From NCBI GenBank assembly GCA_016208665.1, contig JACQXT010000108.1:9562-14575 (forward strand): a stretch of DNA of 5,014 bases. Direction: 5' to 3'. Position 1 is the first letter of the stretch. Each line of letters begins with the position of its first letter. Shown here one piece after another: positions 1 through 5,014 of the stretch. The stretch comes from Chitinivibrionia bacterium. Lineage in GTDB: Bacteria; Krumholzibacteriota; Krumholzibacteriia; WVZY01. Both the position numbers and the translations under genes were made by a program. The notes below the pieces were generated by a model, which did not search any database, was not told the DNA's origin, and saw only the letters and a list, made by a program, of their open reading frames with translations.

Positions 1-213
1 GATAAGCTTGTGCGGAAGAACTGCGATCTCATCGTGGCCAACAATCCCATGGAAGAGGGCGCGGGATTCGGCCATGATACGAACGCGGTGAGGATGTATA
101 ACGCCTCGGGTCTCGTGCTGTCCACAGGCGTCAGGCCCAAGCGGGAGATCGCCGAGATCATACTCCGGACGGCGTGCGAGCAAGCGGCGTTCAAGACGAT
201 CGCCGCCGGATGA
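1..213 (+). CDS. coaBC: Bifunctional phosphopantothenoylcysteine decarboxylase / phosphopantothenate-cysteine ligase, C-terminal end (partial)
   Basis: Only the last 70 residues are in the window; the frame is open from base 1 and ends at TGA 211-213. CoaBC joins cysteine to 4'-phosphopantothenate and then decarboxylates the product, two cytoplasmic steps of coenzyme A synthesis. The visible part belongs to the ligase (CoaB) half. It has the family's late motif, a Lys/Asp run leading into IVANN, then GAGFG followed by DTN (residues CDLIVANNPMEEGAGFGHDT). It closes with the usual short helix, KREIAEIILRTA. This Asn/Gly-rich segment is strongly conserved and allows assignment from the tail alone. 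The flavin-binding decarboxylase half lies upstream, outside the window. The gene ends 90 nt before the next start and runs in the same direction, so it may share a transcript with the glycosylase and dnaB genes. Identification is confident; CoaB alone, without CoaC, cannot be excluded from this fragment. Confidence 0.9.
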   Translation, partial: DKLVRKNCDLIVANNPMEEGAGFGHDTNAVRMYNASGLVLSTGVRPKREIAEIILRTACEQAAFKTIAAG

Positions 214-288
214 CCTGCGCCGGCCGAACCGTTGCCGGCCGCTTCAAGACCGGATCCTCCCTGTTGTTTTCATCGCCGATTACGGCGC

Positions 289-293
289 AAGGA
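289..293 (+). promoter_or_regulatory. Ribosome binding site for the uracil-DNA glycosylase gene
   Basis: AAGGA lies 10 nt upstream of the ATG at 304. It supports that start over the in-frame TTG at 232, which has no good Shine-Dalgarno sequence. A second in-frame ATG at 466 is preceded by GGGAGAGGA (453-461) and could serve as an internal start, but it would omit the conserved N-terminal helix. Confidence 0.55.
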
Positions 294-393
294 CGGTTGG
301 CTCATGACTTTTCCACAGAAAATTCTCCCCAAGCTCATTTCATATCTCCAACTGTTGGAGCGAAAAGGTATAAGATCGCTGTACCTGAAAGAA

Positions 394-412
394 CGCGCGC
401 CGGAGGCGCGCG
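394..412 (+). repeat. Perfect 8-bp inverted repeat with 3-nt loop inside the glycosylase gene
   Basis: CGCGCGCC (394-401) and GGCGCGCG (405-412) are exact reverse complements separated by GGA. It is followed at once by an imperfect 9-nt tandem repeat (CGATGGAC at 411-418 and again at 420-427) coding Arg-Asp-Gly. Both fall in the non-conserved linker of the glycosylase. It has no T-tract and is not a terminator; it is probably a by-product of GC-rich linker sequence. Confidence 0.5.
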
Positions 413-483
413 ATGGACGCGATGGACATGAAGCTCGCGAAAAGCGCGGAGCGGGAGAGGACATCATGGAGACGCCGATAACA

Positions 484-573
484 AGCAAACGCGCGCAAGG
501 CGGCGGCTCAGTGCAAGCCGGCACCTCGGCGCACGGCGGCGCCTCAGCGCAAACCAACGCCACGGCGCAATCC
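484..573 (+). repeat. Degenerate 18-nt-period repeat coding a Gly/Ala/Ser/Gln linker
   Basis: Residues 61-90 of the glycosylase can be laid out as five hexapeptides: [24 protein letters not shown] and NATAQS. Each has Gln or His at position 5, Ala or Val at position 4, and in four of five Ser or Thr at position 3 (the first has Arg). At DNA level the period is 18 nt, with recurring TCAGYGCAA-like cores. It joins the N-terminal helix to the Fe-S catalytic domain and looks like a flexible, disordered tether built by slippage or duplication followed by drift. No binding function can be read from it. Confidence 0.6.
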
Positions 574-792
574 GGCGGACTCGCGCTCCTTGCGGAAGAA
601 GTCGCGCGATGCTCTGCCTGCCCGCTTCACGCGACGCGGACGAAAACGGTATTCGGCGTGGGGAATCCCGCCACCAAGGTGCTGTTCATCGGCGAGGCCC
701 CCGGGCGGGACGAAGACCTCAAAGGCGAACCGTTCGTGGGCCGCGCGGGCCAGCTGCTGAACAAGATATTTCAGGCGATCGACCTGCGGCGG

Positions 793-795
793 TAG
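793..795 (+). other. In-frame amber (TAG) codon inside the glycosylase gene
   Basis: The codon sits between CGG CGG (Arg-Arg) and GAC GTC TAT ATA (Asp-Val-Tyr-Ile). In family members this position is variable and often Glu in a context like R-E-D-V-Y-I. One G to T change from GAG, or A to T from AAG, would produce it. The frame is unbroken for 162 codons before it (from 304) and 109 codons after it. TAG is also used as the terminal stop at 1123, 3432 and 4197, which argues against general reassignment of TAG in this organism. Confidence 0.9.
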
Positions 796-1176
796 GACGT
801 CTATATAACGAATATTCTGAAATGCAGGCCTCCGGAGAACCGGGATCCGGACGAGAGCGAGGTGCGCCGGTGCGAGGCGTATCTCGTGTCTCAAATCGAG
901 CTCATCAGGCCGCGCATCATCTGCGCGCTCGGAAGAATCGCGGCGCAGTGGCTCCTCCGAACCGAGGCGCCGCTTTCGGCGCTCCGTGTCGGCGAGCACA
1001 CCTACCGGGATATTCCCGTGATCGTGACGTATCATCCCGCCGCTCTCTTGCGGAACCCGAATTTCAAGAGGGCGACGTGGGAAGATTTCAAGAAACTGAG
1101 AGGCATGCTGAACGCGCTCGAGTAGCCCGCGAGCCGCGCCTCATCGGACGGGGCGGAGTGGATGGCGTATTCGCAT

Positions 1177-1185
1177 AAGGGGGAG
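1177..1185 (+). promoter_or_regulatory. Ribosome binding site for dnaB
   Basis: The purine run AAGGGGGAG ends 2 nt before the ATG at 1188, with its AAGG core 7 nt upstream. It supports this start, as does the conserved helicase N-terminus that begins a few residues later (LPPHSEEAEMAVIGAVL). Confidence 0.6.
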
Positions 1186-1187
1186 CA

Positions 1188-2540
1188 ATGGCAGAGACGA
1201 CGAAACAGCAGTTCGACAGGCTACCGCCGCACTCCGAAGAAGCGGAAATGGCGGTGATCGGCGCGGTCCTGCTCGATAATCAGGCGTTCCACCAGGCCAC
1301 CGAGTCGATCACCTACGACACGTTTTACAAGAAAGCCCACCAGGACATATTTCATGCGATGACGAACCTCGCCGGAAAGAGCGAGGCCATAGACGTCATC
1401 ACCCTCTCCGAAGAGCTGAAACGCATGGGCGCGTACCAGGCCGCGGGCCTCCCGGCGTACCTCACCGAGATCATGGACAAGGTGCACACGGCCGCCAACG
1501 CCGACTTCTACGCGAAGATCGTGCTGGAAAAATACATCCTGCGACAGTTGATTTCCGTCTCGAACGCGATCACGACGGACTGCTACATGGGCGAGGACGA
1601 GGCGCGCCAGGTGCTGGACAGGGCGGAGAGCTCCATATTCGAAATTTCCGAGAAGGGCATCAGGCGCGGGTTCATTCCCATCGGCGACGCAATCAAGCAT
1701 ACGTTCGAAAAGATCGAACGCTACCGGGAGGACCGGACGCTCGTTTCGGGAGTGTCCACGCCGTTTTATGAACTCAATTCATACACGTCGGGATTTCAGA
1801 ACGCGGACCTCGTGATCATCGCGGGGCGCCCGTCGATGGGGAAAACCAGCCTCGCGCTCAACATCGCCCAGCATCTCGCGATCGAGAAGAAGATCCCGGT
1901 GGGCGTTTTCAGCCTCGAAATGTCAAACGACCAGCTCGTCATGCGGCTCCTCTGCAGCGAGGCCCGTGTGGATTTCCACCGCATGCGGACGGGGTACATG
2001 AAAGACTCCGAGTACGCGGAGCTCGCGGTCGTGGCCCAATACCTCAGCGAGGCCCCGATATTCATCGACGACTCGCCGTCCTTGACGACGCTCGAGCTGC
2101 GGTCCAAGGCAAGGCGGCTCAAGGCGGAGAGAAACATCGGGTGCCTCATGATCGACTACCTTCAGCTCATCTCGGTGACGGCGCGGGCGGAAAACCGGCA
2201 GCAACAGATATCCATCATCTCCGGGAACCTCAAGAGGCTCGCCAAAGAACTCGACATACCGGTCATCGCCCTCTCGCAGCTCTCTCGCGCCGTCGAGGCC
2301 AGAGGCGGCGAGAAGCGGCCGATGCTCTCGGATCTCAGGGAGAGCGGATCGATCGAGCAGGACGCGGACGTGGTGCTGATGCTCTACCGGCCGGAGGTGT
2401 ACAAGGGCGAGGATTCCGACGCGGCGGGCACCGCCGAGGTGATCATCGCCAAGCAGCGAAACGGACCCACGGGGACCGTGAGGCTCGCGTTCTTCAAGGA
2501 ATACACACGCTTCGAGAATCTCGCGCCTGCTTCCGAATGA
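1188..2540 (+). CDS. dnaB: Replicative DNA helicase DnaB
   Basis: DnaB is the hexameric ring helicase that unwinds the replication fork 5' to 3' with ATP and recruits primase. The 450-aa product has the normal family length. The N-terminal primase-interacting domain opens with LPPHSEEAEMAVIGAVLLD (about 12-30) and is followed by the linker helix (about 155-180). The RecA-like motor domain carries Walker A GRPSMGKTS (213-221, catalytic Lys219), SLEMS (242-246), Walker B CLMIDYLQL (319-327, Asp323), LSQLSRAVEAR (362-372) and DLRESGSIEQDADVV (382-396). All expected motifs are present, and there is no intein and no frameshift. The ATG at 1188 has a strong purine-rich ribosome site. The gene starts 62 nt after the glycosylase frame ends and stops at TGA 2538-2540. 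Its place after coaBC and the glycosylase suggests a housekeeping cluster; a phage DnaB homologue is unlikely because the neighbours are chromosomal core genes. Confidence 0.97.
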   Translation: MAETTKQQFDRLPPHSEEAEMAVIGAVLLDNQAFHQATESITYDTFYKKAHQDIFHAMTNLAGKSEAIDVITLSEELKRMGAYQAAGLPAYLTEIMDKVHTAANADFYAKIVLEKYILRQLISVSNAITTDCYMGEDEARQVLDRAESSIFEISEKGIRRGFIPIGDAIKHTFEKIERYREDRTLVSGVSTPFYELNSYTSGFQNADLVIIAGRPSMGKTSLALNIAQHLAIEKKIPVGVFSLEMSNDQLVMRLLCSEARVDFHRMRTGYMKDSEYAELAVVAQYLSEAPIFIDDSPSLTTLELRSKARRLKAERNIGCLMIDYLQLISVTARAENRQQQISIISGNLKRLAKELDIPVIALSQLSRAVEARGGEKRPMLSDLRESGSIEQDADVVLMLYRPEVYKGEDSDAAGTAEVIIAKQRNGPTGTVRLAFFKEYTRFENLAPASE

Positions 2541-2563
2541 CCTTCGCGGGCCGGGCTAATCCG

Positions 2564-2585
2564 GAGCGGAGGCGGCGCTCCGCTC
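2564..2585 (+). terminator. GC-rich hairpin between dnaB and mlaE, possible terminator or mRNA stabiliser
   Basis: GAGCGGAG (2564-2571) and CTCCGCTC (2578-2585) form a perfect 8-bp stem with a 6-nt GCGGCG loop, 23 nt after the dnaB stop. No T-tract follows, so it is not a classical Rho-independent terminator. It could be a weak or U-less terminator, a 3'-end protecting hairpin for the dnaB message, or an attenuating structure ahead of the mla operon. The hairpin is seen directly; its role is inferred. Confidence 0.4.
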
Positions 2586-2622
2586 GGAGGGCGCGAAGAC
2601 AGGCGGCACAGCCGGCCCGCGC

Positions 2623-2630
2623 GGGGGGAG
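2623..2630 (+). promoter_or_regulatory. Ribosome binding site deciding the GTG start of mlaE
   Basis: GGGGGGAG ends 9 nt before GTG 2640, an ideal spacing. It selects this GTG as the start; the next in-frame ATG (2757, in the PRTMKLTLFQME segment) would remove the N-terminal amphipathic helix that MlaE proteins have. Confidence 0.6.
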
Positions 2631-2639
2631 AACGACGCC

Positions 2640-3434
2640 GTGGAACAGGCATTCAAAACGATCGGCATCGCATTTCTGGGATTACTGCAGGACGTGGGCG
2701 GTACGGTGATTCTCCTCGGCAGGATCGCGCGCAGCCTGAAGGAACTGCCCAGGACGATGAAGCTCACCCTGTTTCAAATGGAGCAGATCGGCCTGGGCTC
2801 GATCCCGCTCGTCCTGGTCACCTCGCTCTTCGTCGGCGCCGTCGCCGCGGTTCAGGCGGCGTACCAATTTCAGGATTACGTGCCGATGCGGTTCCTGGGG
2901 ACGGTCGTCGGCAAGTCGGTCATTCTCGAGCTGGGCCCGGTGCTCACCGCGCTCGTCGTTGGCGGCCGCGTGAGCGCGTCCATCGCGGCGGAACTCGGCA
3001 CCATGCGGGTCACCGAACAGATAGACGCGATGGAGATGCTGGCCATCGATCCCGTGCGGTACCTCGTGCTGCCGCGCATGGTCGCCGCGCTCATCATGCT
3101 GCCGGTGCTCACGATCTTTTCCGATTTCCTGGCCATCACGGGCGGCATGGTGGTCGCCAAAGTCTCGATCGGGGTGAGCACCGCGACGTTTGTCGAGGGC
3201 CTGAGACTTTTCTTCTACGTCGAGGACGTGATCAGCGGACTCCTCAAGACGGTCGCGTTCGGCGGGATCATCGCGCTCATGGGATGCTACAACGGATTCC
3301 GCACGTACGGCGGGGCGGAAGGGGTCGGGCGCTCCACGATGCACGCGGTCGTTTCGAGCTGTCTCCTCATTCTCATCACGAACTATTTCCTCGCAACCGT
3401 CCTGTTCAGGATCATTTTCTACAGGGGCACATAG
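2640..3434 (+). CDS. mlaE: MlaE-family lipid ABC transporter permease
   Basis: MlaE is the inner-membrane permease of MCE transporters, which move phospholipids or other lipids between the inner and outer membranes. The 264-aa product matches the usual family length of about 260. An N-terminal interfacial helix (about 5-35) comes first. Hydrophobic segments follow near 54-76 (IPLVLVTSLFVGAVAAVQ), 93-113, 144-173, 197-217 and 237-258. The family hallmark ELGTMRVTEQIDAM occupies 118-131, preceded by ELGPVLTALVVGGR (97-110). The start is GTG, chosen on its strong ribosome site. The stop is TAG at 3432-3434. mlaF begins 3 nt later in the same frame and mlaD follows, the standard permease-ATPase-MCE order. 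The 99-nt gap to dnaB, with its hairpin, may mark the operon boundary, although I see no clear -35/-10 promoter there. The assignment as MlaE family is firm; the lipid carried is unknown. A plant TGD1-like or Mce permease name would describe the same family. Confidence 0.95.
   Translation: MEQAFKTIGIAFLGLLQDVGGTVILLGRIARSLKELPRTMKLTLFQMEQIGLGSIPLVLVTSLFVGAVAAVQAAYQFQDYVPMRFLGTVVGKSVILELGPVLTALVVGGRVSASIAAELGTMRVTEQIDAMEMLAIDPVRYLVLPRMVAALIMLPVLTIFSDFLAITGGMVVAKVSIGVSTATFVEGLRLFFYVEDVISGLLKTVAFGGIIALMGCYNGFRTYGGAEGVGRSTMHAVVSSCLLILITNYFLATVLFRIIFYRGT
3423..3427 (+). promoter_or_regulatory. Ribosome binding site for mlaF, inside the mlaE end
   Basis: AGGGG lies within the last codons of mlaE, 10 nt before ATG 3438. 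With a stop-to-start distance of only 3 nt, ribosomes finishing mlaE can reinitiate on mlaF, keeping the two transporter subunits in balance. Confidence 0.5.
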
Positions 3435-3437
3435 CCG

Positions 3438-4199
3438 ATGAGCGCCGATTCATTCATCGAATGCCGCGGGGTCTGGAAGAGCTTCCACAGAAACGCTGTG
3501 CTGAGGGGCGTCGACCTCGACGTCGAGCGGGGCACGACGCTCGTGATTTTGGGCCAGAGCGGCTGCGGCAAGAGCGTCCTCTTGAAACATTTCGTCGGGC
3601 TCCTCAGGCCGGACCGGGGGAGCGTCGCCGTGGACGGCGAGGATATCGGCGCGCTCGACAGGAAAAACCTCTTCAGAATCAGGATGCGCTTTGGTATGGT
3701 TTTCCAGGGCGCGGCGCTCTTCGACTCCATGACGGTGGGAGAAAACGTCTGCCTCGCCTTGAGGGAACATACCGGCAAGAGCGAGGAGGAGATTCTCGAG
3801 ATCGGGATCCGCAAGCTGCGGCTCGTCGGTCTCGACGGCGTCCTCGACAAAAAGCCGGCCGAGCTGAGCGGCGGCATGAAGAAGCGCGTCGGCATCGCAA
3901 GGGCCATTGCCATGGATCCTGCCTGCGTGCTGTACGACGAGCCCACAACGGGACTCGACCCGATCATGGCGGACACCATCAACGACCTGATCAAGAAACT
4001 GAACGACGAGCTCGATATCACGAGCGTCGTCGTCACGCATGACATACAGAGCGCGTACAAAGTCGCCGATCAGATCGCGATGCTGCACGACGGCGCCATC
4101 ATATTCAAGGGGACGCCCAAGGAAGTGCGGAAGAGCGATAACGAATTCATCCGGCGGTTCACGCGCGGGTACGCAGCCGGATCGGTTGCAGCGGGTTAG
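3438..4199 (+). CDS. mlaF: MlaF-family lipid ABC transporter ATP-binding protein
   Basis: This is the cytoplasmic ATPase that powers the MlaE permease. The 253-aa product is of normal length and has every ABC ATPase motif: Walker A GQSGCGKS (39-46, Lys45), Q-loop MVFQGAALFDSMTV (Gln90), signature LSGGMKKRVGIARA (143-156), Walker B CVLYDEP (163-169, catalytic Glu168), D-loop TTGLDP (170-175) and H-loop TH with His201. FQGAALFDSMTV after the Q-loop and the MKKRVG form of the signature (rather than QRQRV) are typical of the MlaF/TGD3 subgroup and separate it from amino-acid or metal importers. The protein is soluble, with no signal peptide. It follows mlaE by 3 nt and shares its frame, and mlaD follows in the same frame, so one operon is very likely. 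The stop is TAG 4197-4199. The lipid substrate cannot be read from this subunit. Confidence 0.96.
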   Translation: MSADSFIECRGVWKSFHRNAVLRGVDLDVERGTTLVILGQSGCGKSVLLKHFVGLLRPDRGSVAVDGEDIGALDRKNLFRIRMRFGMVFQGAALFDSMTVGENVCLALREHTGKSEEEILEIGIRKLRLVGLDGVLDKKPAELSGGMKKRVGIARAIAMDPACVLYDEPTTGLDPIMADTINDLIKKLNDELDITSVVVTHDIQSAYKVADQIAMLHDGAIIFKGTPKEVRKSDNEFIRRFTRGYAAGSVAAG

Positions 4200-4271
4200 A
4201 AAAGTTTCGGCGCGGCCTCGGCGCAGGCGGGGCAGGGAATGCGGCGCAACCGCGGCGTAGGCGAAAAGCGG

Positions 4272-5014
4272 ATGAGGACATGCGCGCCTTACGAGAGCCT
4301 CATCGTCGGCATCATGTGGTTTCAGCGCTTCAAGCTCGTGGAGAAGCGGTACGATTTCTATGTCACCTTTCCCGACGTCGGAGGGCTCACCAAAGACGAT
4401 CCCATCATGATCAACGGCGTGGAAAAGGGAAGGGTCACGGAGGTGTACCTGGAGAAGCATGGTGTCGTCGTGGAAATGGGAGTGCGGGAAAAAGTCGTGT
4501 TTCCGAAGGATTCGAGGGTAAGCCTTCGCAGCATCGGCATCATGGGCGAGCGGTACGTCGCGATACAGAGCGGCGTTTCCGTGGATGTGGTCGAACCGGG
4601 CGATACCCTCGCGGGATATCTGGAATCCGGGATGAGCGAGGTCATGGGTGAGACGGGCCAGGTCCTGACCGAGCTCGTCGCCGCCACCGCCCACTTGAAA
4701 GAGGTCTTGAGAGTTGTCCTCGAAGAAGGAAAGCTCGCGGAGAGCATGAGCAACTTCCACAGCGTGAGCGAAGGGCTCAAGGACGTTGCGGGCGACAATC
4801 AGGCTCCCCTGTACACCGCCATCCGGCGTTTCGAACACGTGACCGTCGTGCTCGACAGCCTTATCGGGTCGAGGTACGCGTCGCTCGATTCCACCCTGCA
4901 ATCGTTCAGCAGCGCCGGCAGGAGGATGGATGCCGCGGTGGATAATCTCAGCACGGTCTCAGCGGACCTGAAGGCATTGACCGAGAGAATAAATTCCGGA
5001 GAAGGCACGCTGGG
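4272..5014 (+). CDS. mlaD: MlaD/MCE-domain lipid transport protein, truncated by the window end
   Basis: MCE proteins are inner-membrane anchored and form a periplasmic ring that binds lipid above the MlaE-MlaF pair. The frame stays open to the window end (247 codons from ATG 4272; the 3' end is missing). The MCE domain covers about residues 27-105, with YDFYVTFPDVGGL, then DDPIMINGVEKGRVTEV, FPKDSRVSLRSIGIMGERYV and a GDTLAG close. A long helical, heptad-like segment follows (about 110-247), with SGMSEVMGETGQVLTELV and a terminal SGEGTLG motif typical of these proteins. The start is uncertain. ATG 4272 is the nearest in-frame choice that keeps the hydrophobic stretch, but its ribosome site is weak; ATG 4239, preceded by CAGGGA, is another option. 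The anchor is odd: only about nine hydrophobic residues (SLIVGIMWF, 9-17), where family members usually have about 20. A short deletion or a frameshift near the start is possible. The gene lies 72 nt after mlaF. The family call is sure; the N-terminus is not. Confidence 0.9.
   Translation, partial: MRTCAPYESLIVGIMWFQRFKLVEKRYDFYVTFPDVGGLTKDDPIMINGVEKGRVTEVYLEKHGVVVEMGVREKVVFPKDSRVSLRSIGIMGERYVAIQSGVSVDVVEPGDTLAGYLESGMSEVMGETGQVLTELVAATAHLKEVLRVVLEEGKLAESMSNFHSVSEGLKDVAGDNQAPLYTAIRRFEHVTVVLDSLIGSRYASLDSTLQSFSSAGRRMDAAVDNLSTVSADLKALTERINSGEGTL

Larger units (their letters stand above)
304..1125 (+). pseudogene. udg: Family 4 (Fe-S) uracil-DNA glycosylase, interrupted by one in-frame TAG
   Basis: Family 4 uracil-DNA glycosylases remove uracil from DNA to start base excision repair and carry a 4Fe-4S cluster. 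Counting the stop as residue 164, the frame codes 273 positions. In order they are: an N-terminal helix (about 7-28, [18 protein letters not shown]); a low-complexity linker (about 30-92); the first cluster cysteines C103 and C106 (CSACP); the catalytic motif GEAPGRDED (130-138); [12 protein letters not shown] (141-152); then TAG at 793-795. The same frame continues with DVYITNILKCRPP (C174), RRC (C190) and the second catalytic motif HPAALLRNP (244-252), ending at TAG 1123-1125. All four cluster ligands and both catalytic motifs are present, two ligands and one motif lying after the TAG. A product ending at 793 (163 aa) should be inactive. The remaining sequence shows no decay, so this is a very recent nonsense mutation, a sequence error, or a readthrough codon. 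The family and the in-frame stop are certain as read; loss of function is inferred. Confidence 0.88.

Noticed and set aside
219..270. Possible terminator after coaBC
   Set aside because: GCCGGCCG occurs at 219-226 and 234-241 and can form a weak stem, but the TTTT at 267-270 is more than 25 nt away, so it does not make a terminator.
793..795. Pyrrolysine insertion site in the glycosylase
   Set aside because: The position is a variable surface-like residue in the family rather than a catalytic one, and TAG ends three genes in this window; there is no direct sign of pyrrolysine use, so it is kept only as a hypothesis to test.
862..1125. A separate small gene starting at GTG 862
   Set aside because: It is the C-terminal part of the glycosylase after the TAG. 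The conserved sequence begins immediately after the TAG at 796 (DVYITNILKCRPP), before this GTG, so it is not an independent start.
1126..1187. Promoter or terminator in the 62-nt gap before dnaB
   Set aside because: No convincing -35/-10 pair and no stable hairpin with a T-run; only the dnaB ribosome site is supported.
2141..4042. A 633-codon + strand open frame overlapping dnaB, mlaE and mlaF
   Set aside because: The translation is dominated by Arg/Gly/Ala, crosses three well-supported genes in another frame and has no domain; long stop-free frames are expected at this GC content.
3450..4901. A 483-codon open frame on the - strand opposite mlaF and mlaD
   Set aside because: It is an antisense shadow of GC-rich coding sequence: the + strand carries complete ABC ATPase and MCE motifs across it, while the antisense translation is His/Asp/Arg-rich with no recognisable domain.

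Overview
The window is a gene-dense stretch of a GC-rich (roughly 60% by eye) bacterial chromosome with every supported gene on the + strand. An MCE/Mla-type lipid transport cluster implies a diderm organism with an outer membrane. The sequence style and the order coaBC - uracil-DNA glycosylase - dnaB resemble deeply branching diderm lineages (FCB-like candidate phyla or delta-proteobacteria-like groups). That placement is a weak inference, because no rRNA or other marker is present.

Layout: (1) 1-213, the C-terminal end of coaBC (coenzyme A biosynthesis). (2) 304-1125, a family 4 uracil-DNA glycosylase whose reading frame is complete from its N-terminal helix to its last catalytic motif, except for one in-frame TAG at 793-795. 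(3) 1188-2540, a full-length replicative helicase gene, dnaB. (4) a 99-base gap with a perfect 8-bp GC-rich hairpin at 2564-2585. (5) 2640-3434, mlaE (permease); 3438-4199, mlaF (ATPase); and from about 4272 to the window end, mlaD (MCE-domain substrate-binding protein), cut off by the window edge.

Function: the first block is housekeeping (CoA synthesis, removal of uracil from DNA, replication fork unwinding). The second block is a lipid ABC transporter. MlaE forms the inner-membrane channel, MlaF supplies ATP hydrolysis, and MlaD forms the periplasmic MCE ring that passes lipids between inner and outer membrane. The mlaE-mlaF spacing of 3 nt indicates a single translationally linked operon.

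No mobile element, CRISPR array, tRNA or rRNA is visible, and I see no novel multi-gene system. Points worth a second look are: the isolated amber codon in an otherwise undamaged glycosylase gene; a degenerate 18-nt-period repeat coding a flexible linker in that protein; an MlaD N-terminus whose membrane anchor looks too short; and the fact that mlaE, mlaF and mlaD lie in one continuous reading frame interrupted only by two TAG codons.
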